Shown here: one piece after another, positions 11,513 through 19,752 of the stretch
Position numbering within the stretch: position 1 is the stretch's first letter
How the letters are laid out: every line of letters begins with the position of its first letter
Assembly: GCF_001598695.1 (NCBI RefSeq)
Contig: NZ_BCZK01000009.1
Span: 186,001 to 250,000, forward strand
Reading direction: 5' to 3'
From: Klebsiella oxytoca NBRC 105695
GTDB lineage: Bacteria; Pseudomonadota; Gammaproteobacteria; Enterobacterales; Enterobacteriaceae
DNA: 64,000 nt
The notes under the pieces: generated by a model
Seen by the model: only the letters and a program-made list of their open reading frames with translations
What the model was told of the DNA's origin: nothing
Databases searched by the model: none
Program-made: the position numbers and the translations under genes

Positions 11513-13084
11513 TTAAAGTCCGTACTGGCGAATAAACCAGGCCGGGGTGCAGCTCCACGCATGGCAATAACTGTTTATCAGCTTGCTGCCATAAGGGGAA
11601 AAATCAGGATGCGCCGGGTCGAAGATTTCCCAGAAGGTATCGGCACCGTAGTCGACCATTGCTCCCCAGTAGGCTTTGATCTGCGCAATAGCGTCGTCGC
11701 GCAGCCCGCACTGCAGAAGGGCGGCAATATAGTGGTGACGCAGGTATGGCGTGTTCATGGCGATCGCGGGGGGATTTTGCTCCAGATTATGCATGATCTC
11801 CCGGCGCTGCTGAGGAGTACCGACTTCCGCCAGTACCAGCCAGATTTGCGATGCCCATGAGACCTGTCGCTGCTCGCCGCTGATGTAGAAGCCTTGCTGC
11901 TCGTCCCATAAGACATCGAGGGCCGCAGCTTTAAGCTGCTGTAAACGCTGGCGATAGCTGACGGCCAGCTCAGGTTCGAAACGCTCGGCCAGCCAGACGG
12001 CGCGCTGCAGGCAGTAAATCAGCACGCCCTGCGCTGCAGCCTGTTTATTCAGCGATGCCTGCCAGTCGATAAACACCCACCAGTCGTCGCTATCGCGCAC
12101 AACCCCGTAGGCGTCGCAGCGTTTCAGCGCCAGTTCAATCTGACGACGGGCCGTGGGCCACAGCTCGCGGGCCGTAGCAATATCCTCCGCGCTTTGCAGA
12201 TAGTTGTAGAGAACGTCAACAAAAAATAGAGAATAATCAAAAAGAAAGGTATCGTCAGCAATGACATCCGGCTGCACGAACACGTTGGCCGATACCATAC
12301 CGTCCTCACGAGTATGCCCGGCGAAAAGGTACAGGCAGCGGCGTACTAAATCGTGACGGGCGAAGGTCACATCGTTCACCAGCGCCTGCAAACGTAAATC
12401 GCCGAGCCACAGGCGGCGGTCGCGTTTGGGGCCATCCTCAAACACCTCCTGCATGCAGTTTTGCAGGGTCAGAACGGCAACGCTGTCGATGGCCTTGAGC
12501 TGCGGGTCGGCGGTTGTCGCTGCCGGGCATGCGCCGCTGGCGGAGGTAACGGCATTCACCTGAATCTGGTTGAACTGCAGACGAAACTTGCGCGACACGG
12601 CTTTGACCTCCACCTTCAGATAGCGGAAGCAGTAGCGGCGCGGCAGATCAACTTCGGCCGGCAGGACATCAAGCCACAGATCCTGCTGCTGCAGCCAGCT
12701 GCTGCTTAGCCAGCCCTGGTAATCGCTGAACGGCTCACACACTTCGCTCAGCGTTTCGCCGAAGGTGAACTGCAGATGGGCCGGAGCGTCCGGCGGGCTC
12801 CCGACGCTCTGACAGAGAAAATGCAGGTAGCCAACAAAGTGGCTGCCAAAATCAATAATGACGCTATCGCCGCTGCTCAGCTCGCGCTGGTAAAACGCGG
12901 CCAGGGAACTTACCGGTTCGGCGCGCCAGCCAAACAGCGCCGTGGCGTCGGCGTGGGCTTCCACCACGGCGATCGGCGGGTACGCCTGGCGGCATAGCGC
13001 GGGCCGGAGCGTCTCGGCGGTGCGTAGAAAATCCGGGTGGCGGGTCATCGAGACCTGAGAATTATGCTGAATTGCCTGTGACAT
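11513..13084 (-). CDS. GH78-like alpha-L-rhamnosidase / sugar hydrolase
   Basis: A 523-residue protein with an N-terminal beta-sandwich portion ('VIIDFGSHFVGYLHF', 'LQFTFGETLSE') and a C-terminal (alpha/alpha)6-barrel of the bacterial alpha-L-rhamnosidase type. The barrel includes 'EDGPKRDRRLWLGD', the counterpart of the acidic, Arg- and Trp-containing motif of GH78, then 'DSDDWWVFIDWQ' and 'DTFWEIFDP'. It has no signal peptide, so it acts in the cytoplasm on glycosides brought in by the neighbouring symporter. It is shorter than multi-domain GH78 enzymes. Rhamnosides are the likely substrate class, but specificity cannot be read from the sequence. The start at 13084 follows GAGGACGC. Confidence 0.8.
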   Translation of the reverse strand: MSQAIQHNSQVSMTRHPDFLRTAETLRPALCRQAYPPIAVVEAHADATALFGWRAEPVSSLAAFYQRELSSGDSVIIDFGSHFVGYLHFLCQSVGSPPDAPAHLQFTFGETLSEVCEPFSDYQGWLSSSWLQQQDLWLDVLPAEVDLPRRYCFRYLKVEVKAVSRKFRLQFNQIQVNAVTSASGACPAATTADPQLKAIDSVAVLTLQNCMQEVFEDGPKRDRRLWLGDLRLQALVNDVTFARHDLVRRCLYLFAGHTREDGMVSANVFVQPDVIADDTFLFDYSLFFVDVLYNYLQSAEDIATARELWPTARRQIELALKRCDAYGVVRDSDDWWVFIDWQASLNKQAAAQGVLIYCLQRAVWLAERFEPELAVSYRQRLQQLKAAALDVLWDEQQGFYISGEQRQVSWASQIWLVLAEVGTPQQRREIMHNLEQNPPAIAMNTPYLRHHYIAALLQCGLRDDAIAQIKAYWGAMVDYGADTFWEIFDPAHPDFSPYGSKLINSYCHAWSCTPAWFIRQYGL

Positions 13085-13143
13085 ACTGCGTCCTCTGTAT
13101 TTATTTGTCCGCAGCATAAGATGCCGGCCCCGGGGGTAACCAC

Positions 13144-13176
13144 TCTGGCAATGCCAATGCATTTGCCAGATTGGCA
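13144..13176. promoter_or_regulatory. Inverted repeat operator candidate, rhamnosidase/AraC intergenic region
   Basis: TCTGGCAA (13144-13151) and TTGCCAGA (13163-13170) form a perfect 8-bp inverted repeat with an 11-bp spacer. An extra TTGGCA follows at 13171-13176, and its complement TGCCAA lies inside the spacer. It is centred about 70 bases upstream of the glycosidase start and 130 upstream of the araC-type gene. It is a candidate site for that activator. Confidence 0.55.
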
Positions 13177-13287
13177 CTGATAATGAGATGGGCGGGTTGC
13201 CGATCACAATTCCAAAAATCTTGCTCGTGGCGGTCGGGAAAATGCATTATCTTGCCTCTGCGCCGTATGCCGTTTTGGACTTTATAG

Positions 13288-14112
13288 ATGATGATGTTGA
13301 CCGTTGAGTATTATTTCACCCATCCACAGGATAAGCTGGGCATGTACGCCAGCGATCCGGAAGATAATAGCCATGAACATAGTCATGAATTTGCTGAGCT
13401 GGTGATCGTTGAGGAAGGGCACGGTTTACATGTTATTAATGGCAGGCCACTATATATTCAACAGGGCGACGTTTTTTACGTTCAGCCGGGTGACGTTCAT
13501 TATTATGATGAGCTAGGGACGCTTAAGTTAATTAATGTGCTGATTAACCCGTTGGTAGGGTTTCATTATTTACAGCCTCTCGATACTTTATTACAGACTT
13601 TCTCTGCGCAGAATGCGTCCTGCTACGGTTGGCTGGCGCCGGACACCCGCCATATCTGCAAGGAACTGGTGGATAAGATATTTTCTGCCGAGCTGCGGCA
13701 GGGGCAAAATATTGCCCTGCGCGAAGCCGCGTTTTTCCAGCTGGTGACGACGATTCTGCATGCCGAAACCGAAGCCGAATATAGCACCACTAAATATAAG
13801 CTGCATAAATTGCTGACCTGGCTACAGGAGCACTGTTTTGAAGATCATAACTGGCAGCAGCTGGCGGAGAAATTCCATCTGACCACGCGTACCGCTTTTC
13901 GCCATATTAAAGAGGCGACGGGATTGACGCCGGATAATTATTTAAAGCGTCTACGATTAGTTTCGGCGCGCGTCAAATTACGCGAGACCGATATGACGAT
14001 TACCGAAGTGGCTTATCTATGCGGCTTTGCCAATAGTAATCACTTTACCACTTTATATAAAAAGGTTTTTGGCCTGACGCCCAGCGAAGACCGGCGGCGT
14101 TTGCAGCGCTAG
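13288..14112 (+). CDS. AraC-family transcriptional regulator (RhaS/RhaR-like)
   Basis: A 274-residue regulator. The N-terminal cupin sensor domain (about residues 1-150) contains 'HSHEFAELVIVEEGHGLHVINGRPLYIQQGDVFYVQPGDVHYY', the arrangement found in RhaS/RhaR and MelR relatives. The C-terminal AraC DNA-binding domain has two helix-turn-helix units, 'NWQQLAEKFHLTTRTAFRHIKEATGL' and 'MTITEVAYLCGFANSNHFTTLYKKVFGLTPS'. It is divergent from the rhamnosidase-symporter-porin operon and presumably activates it with the imported sugar. Three consecutive ATGs (13288, 13291, 13294) leave the exact start uncertain. Codon use is more AT-rich than its neighbours. Confidence 0.88.
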   Translation: MMMLTVEYYFTHPQDKLGMYASDPEDNSHEHSHEFAELVIVEEGHGLHVINGRPLYIQQGDVFYVQPGDVHYYDELGTLKLINVLINPLVGFHYLQPLDTLLQTFSAQNASCYGWLAPDTRHICKELVDKIFSAELRQGQNIALREAAFFQLVTTILHAETEAEYSTTKYKLHKLLTWLQEHCFEDHNWQQLAEKFHLTTRTAFRHIKEATGLTPDNYLKRLRLVSARVKLRETDMTITEVAYLCGFANSNHFTTLYKKVFGLTPSEDRRRLQR

Positions 14113-14118
14113 TACACC

Positions 14119-14275
14119 TCCCGGAGGCGATGCTGCGCATCTGTTTGGGCTACGCGTTCTCAGCGGTCTGCGGCCCGGTAGCCCGGGCAGGCGCTGCGCG
14201 CCGCCCCCGGGAGAGACGAGCAGGGTGGTGAAGAATTGCCCCGGAGGCGATGCTGCGTATCTGTCCGGGCTACTC
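14119..14275. repeat. REP/BIME elements, one overlapping a stop codon
   Basis: A full unit at 14119-14213 matches the 8.3 kb copies. A second partial unit (14240-14275, 'ccccggaggcgatgctgcgt' then 'ctgtccgggctac') runs into the end of the convergent yddH gene, so the CTA at 14270-14272 of the repeat supplies its TAG stop. Confidence 0.85.
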
Positions 14276-14851
14276 TTCTGGCGTATTGGCGCGGACGTGG
14301 CGGCCGCTGGCGACAAAGTTGCCGGTGCCGAGATGATGGAGGGTATTGATCTTATCATCGTCGAACTGCCAGCGTCCGGTGACAAACGCGCGTTCGTCGG
14401 CGGCGGCGGAAACCACTTCGCCAAACAGCGTATCGTACTGCTCTTGAGCCGCCGTTGCCGGCAGCAGTCGGCACTCCATCCACGCCAGACACTTTTCTTC
14501 AATCAGCGGCAATCCCAGCTCCGGGCCTTGCACCACCGGAATACCGTAAGCGTTAAATTTATCCTCATCGCGTCCGCTGATGCTGCCGACCGCGTAGGTC
14601 CAGCTGGCGGCCTCGACGCCCGGGACGACGATGCCGAACGTGCCGTTGCGCTCAATAATTTCCCGCGTCCAGGCGCTTTTATCCACCACGATAGCCAGCC
14701 GCGGCGGGGCGAACTCCACCGGCATCGACCATGCGGCGGCCATAACGTTGCGGCGCTGAGTATGGGCGTCGTAGCTGGTTATTAAAATCGTTGGGCCATG
14801 GTTGAGCAGGCGACTGGCGTACTGGAGTTCCACGTGGCGAAAACGGCTCAT
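14270..14851 (-). CDS. yddH: Flavin reductase-like protein YddH
   Basis: A 193-residue protein of the flavin reductase-like, FMN-binding split-barrel family, recognised as E. coli YddH. It has 'SRLLNHGPTILITSYD', 'NVMAAAWSMPVEFAPPRLAIVVDKSAWTRE' (FMN phosphate/ribityl region) and 'EEKCLAWMECRLLPAT'. Its physiological reductant and partner are not known. The start at 14851 follows AAGGAACGCAT. The last residues differ from K-12, where the open frame runs into the flanking REP element, which provides the stop codon. It lies in the same order as K-12 (pptA, yddH, nhoA), with blocks inserted between. Confidence 0.93.
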   Translation of the reverse strand: MSRFRHVELQYASRLLNHGPTILITSYDAHTQRRNVMAAAWSMPVEFAPPRLAIVVDKSAWTREIIERNGTFGIVVPGVEAASWTYAVGSISGRDEDKFNAYGIPVVQGPELGLPLIEEKCLAWMECRLLPATAAQEQYDTLFGEVVSAAADERAFVTGRWQFDDDKINTLHHLGTGNFVASGRHVRANTPEE

Positions 14852-14973
14852 ATGCGTTCCTTGGTAAATGGGTCTGATGCCAGACAACACGTTAATCCGC
14901 AATGAAAATGTAATCAATACGTCATCAAGGCTCCCTATAGTCGGCGTCACTAAGTCCCAAAGAGGATAACAAT

Positions 14974-15087
14974 ATGTTAGCTCCCCTGTCTTTGACACAG
15001 GTGAGCGCGGGCCGGCGGATGTTGACCGCCGGCAGAGCCACGCTTTCCCAACGGGAGGGCGAAAATGCGCGCGCTTACCAGCATTAA
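14974..15087 (+). CDS. Possible 37-residue leader peptide of the Fe-type ABC operon
   Basis: An ATG at 14974, 7 bases after AGAGGA, opens a 37-codon frame (begins MLAPLSLTQVSAG) ending at TAA 15085-15087. It overlaps the start of the ATPase gene (15065) by 23 bases. The frame spans two small hairpins (14985-14989/14997-15001 and a perfect 8-bp stem 15011-15018/15026-15033) and the ATPase ribosome binding site (GGGAGG). That geometry fits translational coupling or attenuation. There is no similarity that I recognise and it may simply be an unconstrained short frame. Confidence 0.35.
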   Translation: MLAPLSLTQVSAGRRMLTAGRATLSQREGENARAYQH

Positions 15088-15766
15088 GCTTGACGGCGTT
15101 TCTTTCGCCTTCGGCGCCAACACCGTCCTTAATCAGATCGATCTGCATATCGATGCGGGCAGCATCGTGGCGCTGCTGGGGCCTTCTGGCTGCGGCAAAA
15201 GCACGCTGCTGCGTCTGCTCGCCGGATTAACCGTACCCGCCAGCGGCAGCATTCACTTCGGCGCTCGGCTGGTGGCGAAAGCCGGCTGGGGTATGCCGCC
15301 GGAGCAGCGCGATCTCGGCATGGTCTTCCAGGATTACGCCCTGTGGCCGCATATGACGGCGGCGCAGAACGTGGCTTTCCCGCTGCGCATGCGCGGCATC
15401 GGGCACAAGGAACGACAGCGACGGGTCGAGGAGGCGCTGGCAATGGTCGGTCTCAGCGGCTTCGCCGAGCGTAAACCGTCGGGCCTTTCCGGCGGACAGC
15501 AGCAGCGCGTTGCCCTGGCCCGCGCCATTGTCGCAGAACCGCGCGTGCTGCTGTTCGACGAGCCGCTCTCCAATCTCGACAGCGAACTACGCGAGTCGCT
15601 GTGCCTCGAAATGAGCCGCCTGCTGCGCCAGCTGGGCATCACCGCCGTCTACGTCACCCACGACCGTCGCGAAGCCGAACTGCTGGCCGACAAGATTGTT
15701 CATTTATCTGCGGGCTGCGTTGCCGCCGTTCGCGCCGTGACTTCAACCTCAGGGGAATCCGTATGA
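15065..15766 (+). CDS. ABC transporter ATP-binding protein (Fe(III)/AfuC type)
   Basis: A 233-residue ATPase of the CUT1/FbpC-AfuC-PotA branch. Walker A is GPSGCGKST, Q-loop 'MVFQDYALWPHM', signature LSGGQQQR, Walker B VLLFDEPLSNLD, switch 'YVTHDRREA'. It is short: FbpC/PotA-type proteins usually have a further C-terminal TOBE regulatory domain of over 100 residues, which is missing here. It is the first cistron of an ATPase-binding protein-permease operon, overlapping the next gene by 4 bases (GTATGA). Confidence 0.88.
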   Translation: MRALTSIKLDGVSFAFGANTVLNQIDLHIDAGSIVALLGPSGCGKSTLLRLLAGLTVPASGSIHFGARLVAKAGWGMPPEQRDLGMVFQDYALWPHMTAAQNVAFPLRMRGIGHKERQRRVEEALAMVGLSGFAERKPSGLSGGQQQRVALARAIVAEPRVLLFDEPLSNLDSELRESLCLEMSRLLRQLGITAVYVTHDRREAELLADKIVHLSAGCVAAVRAVTSTSGESV

Positions 15767-16731
15767 AAACCGTTATTACCGTTACCAAAGGAGCTGCGCT
15801 CGCGATGATGCTGTCCGCCACCACGATCTCCTGCGCCCACGCGCTCACCGTCTACACCGCCGGGCCGGGCTCGCTGGCGAAAAGCCTCGCCAGCGGTTAT
15901 GAGAAGAAAACCGGGGTGAAGGTGAATATTTTCCAGGCTACTACCGGTAAGGTGATGGCGCGTCTTGAGGCCGAGCAGGCCAACCCGCAGGCGGATGTGC
16001 TGATTTCCGCCTCGTGGGATACGGCGGAAGATTTGCATCACCGCGGCTGGCTGCTGCCGTATCAGAGCGCCAATGCCGATAAAGTCCCGGCGAACCTGAA
16101 ATCCGCCGATTACGTTGCCCAGGGGATTTCGGCGCTGGGGATCGTCTGGAATACCAATAGCGGCACCCCGGAGCCGAAAGAGTGGCGTGACCTGACCGAA
16201 GCGGCGTTCAAAGACAAAGTGACGACGCCGGACCCGGCGCTTTCCGGCGCATCGCTGGATTTGCTGATCGGGTTACAGAATGGCATGGGCGACCAGGCCT
16301 GGGCGCTGTTTAATGACTTGAAGAAGAATGGCATGGTGGTCAGCGGGCCGAATGTCCAGGCGGTGACGCCGGTGATGCAGGGAGCGAAAGCGGCGGTATT
16401 CGGCGCGGTTGATTATGTCTCTTACGGCAATATCCATCAGGGCGAATCGCTAAAGGTGATTTTCCCGGCCAGCGGCACGGTGATTGCGCCGCGGCCGATG
16501 ATGATCCTCAAAACCAGCCCGCATGCTGACGATGCAAAGGCCTTTATTGATTATGTGCTGTCGCCGGAAGGCCAGGCGCTGGTCGCCGACGCCTGGCTTA
16601 TGCCCGCCCGCAGCGATATTCCGGCGAAGCGCCCGCTGCTCAACGAGCTGAAAATTCTGCCGACCGCCGGCGAAGGCACTAGCGAACGTAGTGCGGTGCT
16701 TTCCCGCTTTAACACGCTTTTCGTCCAGTAA
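15763..16731 (+). CDS. ABC transporter periplasmic binding protein (FbpA/AfuA-like)
   Basis: A 322-residue SBP_bac_6/AfuA-type binding protein with signal peptide (MKTVITVTKGAALAMMLS..., cleavage probably after CAHA). Mature start 'LTVYTAGPGSLAKSLASGYEKKTGVKVNIF' and 'ATTGKVMARLEAEQANPQADVLISAS' are typical of the Fe(III)/thiamine/putrescine superfamily. The paired tyrosines of ferric-binding proteins are not adjacent here ('AVDYVSYGN'), so iron is not certain and phosphonate-like or other anions are alternatives. The start at 15763 overlaps the ATPase stop. The open frame upstream belongs to the antecedent gene's sequence and has no site. Confidence 0.85.
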   Translation: MKTVITVTKGAALAMMLSATTISCAHALTVYTAGPGSLAKSLASGYEKKTGVKVNIFQATTGKVMARLEAEQANPQADVLISASWDTAEDLHHRGWLLPYQSANADKVPANLKSADYVAQGISALGIVWNTNSGTPEPKEWRDLTEAAFKDKVTTPDPALSGASLDLLIGLQNGMGDQAWALFNDLKKNGMVVSGPNVQAVTPVMQGAKAAVFGAVDYVSYGNIHQGESLKVIFPASGTVIAPRPMMILKTSPHADDAKAFIDYVLSPEGQALVADAWLMPARSDIPAKRPLLNELKILPTAGEGTSERSAVLSRFNTLFVQ

Positions 16732-16775
16732 ACCGATTTTTCCCCAAGCTGCGAAATTTGGTTCGGGCACATTCC

Positions 16776-16992
16776 CTGGAGGCGGCGCTGGCGCGCCTGT
16801 CCGGGCTACCGGACCGCAGACGGCCGTGACCCTGTAGCCCGGCTAAGCGCAGCGCCACCGGGAAGACGTAACGCAGGGGCATGGCGCCCCCCGGCAAATT
16901 TTCCCTAGGCGATGCTGCGCACCTATCCGGGCTGCCGGACCGCAGACGGCTGTGACCCTGTAGCCCGGCTAAGCGCAGCGCGAGCCGGGTAA
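16776..16992. repeat. REP/BIME pair inside an ABC transporter operon
   Basis: Two related units (16778-16862 and 16903-16992) share 'ggaccgcagacgg' and 'tgaccctgtagcccggctaa' with inverted counterparts 'gtccgggctaccgga'. They fill the 282-base gap between the binding-protein gene and its permease gene. Placement after the binding-protein cistron resembles the malE-malF REP, which protects upstream mRNA from 3' exonucleases (known precedent); the same effect here is inference. Confidence 0.85.
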
Positions 16993-17013
16993 GATCGTAT
17001 CCAGGAATATATC

Positions 17014-18669
17014 GTGAAACAGAGACTTATTTCAGCGGGCACGCTGGCGGCACTGCTGGTGCTGGTGGCGTTGCCGCTGCTCTTTATCGTCCTCCAGGCG
17101 ATTTTTCCCCGGTTTAGCGCCGGTTCGCTGGGCGGCGCGTTTAGCGGCGTGTCAACGCTGATTGCCGACCCGCAGCTACCCACGATGCTCGGCGGTACCC
17201 TGTGGGTGGCCTGCGGCGTGGCGCTGATGAGCGTGGTCATCGGTCTACCGCTGGGCGTCGTGCGCGGATTGTTTACTATCCCGCTGCCGCGGCTGTGGGA
17301 TCTGCTCTTTCTGATCCCCTTTCTGACGCCGCCCTACATCGCGGCGCTGTCGTGGATGCTGATGCTGCAAAGTCATGGCTATCTGCAGCAGCTGACCGGC
17401 TGGGATCTTAACGATCTGCTTTTTAGCCGCATCGGGATTGTGCTGGTGATGACCCTCAATATCTTTCCGGTGGTCTACTTTGCCGTCTCGCGCAGCCTGC
17501 TGGCCAGCGGTCAGCGGCTGGCCATTGTCGCCCGGGTGCACGGCGCCAGCGCCTGGCGGGCGTTCTGGCACATCACGCTGCCGATGCTTTCGCCGGCGCT
17601 GGCGGCGGGGATGCTGTTGGCGTTTACCCTGGCGATTGAGGAATACGGCGTTCCGGCGGCCCTCGGGTCGCGGGCAGGGCTGGTCATGCTAACCGTAGGC
17701 ATTGAGAAAAAGCTTGCCGACTGGCCCGTCGATCTGCCCGGCGCGTCGCTGCTTTCGCTGCTGCTGATCGCGGTGGCGCTGCTGGCCTGGTGGCTGCAAA
17801 AACGGCTGACTGGCGATAAAGAGGTCACCAGCGTCACCGGCAAGCCGGGAGAGAATAGCGGGGCGGAACTGGGCTGGCTGGCGCTTCCGGCGATGCTAGT
17901 GATGGCGGGCGTCGGTGGGTTGGCGGTGGTGCTGCCGGGCGCGTCGATGGTGCTGACCAGCCTGATGAGCACGCTGTCGGGCGGTATCCACGCTGACAAC
18001 GTTACTCTTCGCCATTTTGCCGCGCTGTTTGCTCAGCAGGGCGATGCGCTGTCGGCACTGGCAACCAGCCTTTCGCTGGCGCTGGCTTCGGCTGGGGTTG
18101 TTGGGCTGGTGGGGCTGCTCGCCGCCTGGCTGGTTGTGGTGCAAAAAATCAAGGGGAGCGCGATAGTCGATGCCTTATCGCTGCTGCCGGCGGCGCTGCC
18201 GGGCGTGGTGGTAGGCATCGGGTTGATTCTGTTGTGGAATCAGCCGTTCTGGCCGCTTTCCCCCTACAACAGCTGGTTTATGCTGCTGCTCTCCTACAGT
18301 TGTCTGCTGCTGCCCTGGCCGGTACGCTACGTCGGCAGCGCGCTGCGCCAGCTTGGCAATAATCTTGAGCCTGCGGCAAGGGTACATGGGGCGACGGCCC
18401 TGCAGGCGCTGCGTCTGATCGTTCTGCCGCTGGTCTTCCCGGCGCTGCTGGCGGCGATGCTGATGGTGTTCGCCGTCGCCTCCCGCGAGCTGGTAACTTC
18501 GCTGCTGCTCGCGCCAGCCGGAACGCAAACCGTCGCGGTGTTTATCTGGCGCCAGTTTGAGCAGGGCTCGGCGGGGCAGGGAATGGCAATGGCGTCGCTG
18601 ACGCTGCTTACCGGTCTCGGGCTGATGCTCAGCGCGCTGGCGCTGATGCAGCGAGGCACGCGCGGATAA
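17014..18669 (+). CDS. Fused-domain ABC permease (FbpB/AfuB type)
   Basis: A 551-residue permease with two BPD_transp_1 halves fused in one chain, as in FbpB/SfuB. About 12 hydrophobic helices are visible. The two EAA-type loops are 'IVARVHGASAWRAFWHITLPMLSPALAAG' (first half) and 'PAARVHGATALQALRLIVLPLVFPALLAA' (second half). It starts with GTG at 17014 after CCAGGA. It is separated from the binding-protein gene by REP elements but is the only permease for that operon, so it completes the transporter. Confidence 0.88.
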   Translation: MKQRLISAGTLAALLVLVALPLLFIVLQAIFPRFSAGSLGGAFSGVSTLIADPQLPTMLGGTLWVACGVALMSVVIGLPLGVVRGLFTIPLPRLWDLLFLIPFLTPPYIAALSWMLMLQSHGYLQQLTGWDLNDLLFSRIGIVLVMTLNIFPVVYFAVSRSLLASGQRLAIVARVHGASAWRAFWHITLPMLSPALAAGMLLAFTLAIEEYGVPAALGSRAGLVMLTVGIEKKLADWPVDLPGASLLSLLLIAVALLAWWLQKRLTGDKEVTSVTGKPGENSGAELGWLALPAMLVMAGVGGLAVVLPGASMVLTSLMSTLSGGIHADNVTLRHFAALFAQQGDALSALATSLSLALASAGVVGLVGLLAAWLVVVQKIKGSAIVDALSLLPAALPGVVVGIGLILLWNQPFWPLSPYNSWFMLLLSYSCLLLPWPVRYVGSALRQLGNNLEPAARVHGATALQALRLIVLPLVFPALLAAMLMVFAVASRELVTSLLLAPAGTQTVAVFIWRQFEQGSAGQGMAMASLTLLTGLGLMLSALALMQRGTRG

Positions 18670-18745
18670 ATGCGATCGCACAAAATAGCTGGTCAGGCGG
18701 GAAAAACAGGCTATAAATGTCGGACACCGATTGCTGGAGGCATTG

Positions 18746-19591
18746 ATGAGTCCCTTTTTAAGCGCCTATTTTTCTCGTCTGGGCTGGACGGGCACCCCGG
18801 GTGTTTCACTTAATACCCTGCGCGAATTGCATATTCACCATAACGGCGCGATCCCCTTTGAAAATCTGGATGTGCTGCTGCCAAGAGAGATACATCTCGA
18901 CGATCGCACCCTCGAAGAGAAGCTGATTCACGGTCGTCGCGGCGGTTACTGCTTCGAGCAAAACGGCCTGCTGGAGAGAGCGCTGCGCGAAATTGGTTTC
19001 AACGTGCGCAGCCTTCTGGGCCGCGTGGTGCTGGCCAATCCGCCGCATATGCCGCCGCGTACCCATCGGCTGCTGCTGGTGGACGTGGAGGGCGAACGCT
19101 GGATTGCTGACGTTGGTTTCGGCGGCCAGACCCTGACCGCGCCGATCAAGCTGCTGGCCGATGTGGAACAAGCGACCCCGCACGGTGAGTATCGCCTGAT
19201 CTACGAAGGGGAAGAGTGGACCCTGCAGTTCAGCCATCACGGCCACTGGCAGTCGATGTACCATTTTGACTTAGGTCGCCAGTACGCTTCCGACTATGTG
19301 ATGGGCAACTTCTGGTCAGCGCACTGGCCGCAGTCGCACTTCCGCCATCATCTGCTGATGTGCCGCCACTTACCGGATGGCGGCAAGATGACGCTGACCA
19401 ATTTCCACTTTACCCATTGGGATAAAAACCATGTGGTCGAAAAGCGGGATTTAGCGGATGTTCCGGCGCTGTATGAAGCGCTGCAAACGCGTTTTGGCCT
19501 CGGCGTGGATGATGCCAAATATGGCTTCAGCGAAGCGGAACTGGCGGCAGTGATGGCGGCGTTTGATACCCATCCCGAGGCGGGTAAGTAA
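18746..19591 (+). CDS. nhoA: Arylamine N-acetyltransferase
   Basis: A 281-residue NAT, the same length as E. coli NhoA. It transfers acetyl from acetyl-CoA to arylamines and N-hydroxyarylamines through a cysteine intermediate. The catalytic triad is intact: C69 (RRGGYCFEQN), H107 (PPRTHRLLL) and D122 (IADVGFGG). 'PFENLDVLL' near residue 38 is also conserved. The ATG at 18746 follows CTGGAGG. It sits next to the narV end as in K-12, although yddE, which lies between them in K-12, is absent here. Confidence 0.95.
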   Translation: MSPFLSAYFSRLGWTGTPGVSLNTLRELHIHHNGAIPFENLDVLLPREIHLDDRTLEEKLIHGRRGGYCFEQNGLLERALREIGFNVRSLLGRVVLANPPHMPPRTHRLLLVDVEGERWIADVGFGGQTLTAPIKLLADVEQATPHGEYRLIYEGEEWTLQFSHHGHWQSMYHFDLGRQYASDYVMGNFWSAHWPQSHFRHHLLMCRHLPDGGKMTLTNFHFTHWDKNHVVEKRDLADVPALYEALQTRFGLGVDDAKYGFSEAELAAVMAAFDTHPEAGK

Positions 19592-19644
19592 ATACAATAC
19601 AGGAACCGTTGGCTGGATAAGGGGTGGCTGTCAAACGTGGATGT

Positions 19645-19740
19645 TACCCGGCTTGCGCTACGCTTAGCCGGGCTATGGGTTCACAGCCATCTGCGTTGAT
19701 GTATCCCGGGTGAGGCGTTTACGCCGCGACCCGGGATGAT
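19645..19740. repeat. BIME between convergent nhoA and narV
   Basis: Two inverted-repeat units: 'acccggcttgcgctacgctt' with 'agccgggct' (19647-19675) and 'tcccgggtgaggcg' with 'cgcgacccggga' (19705-19736). It lies between converging genes, where such elements may also act as bidirectional transcript ends. Confidence 0.75.
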
Positions 19741-19752
19741 TGCAGATTTTGC

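Noticed and set aside
14895-14925. Possible Fur box upstream of the Fe-type ABC operon
   Set aside because: Sequence near 'aatgaaaatgtaatcaat' only loosely resembles the Fur consensus and the arms do not pair well.
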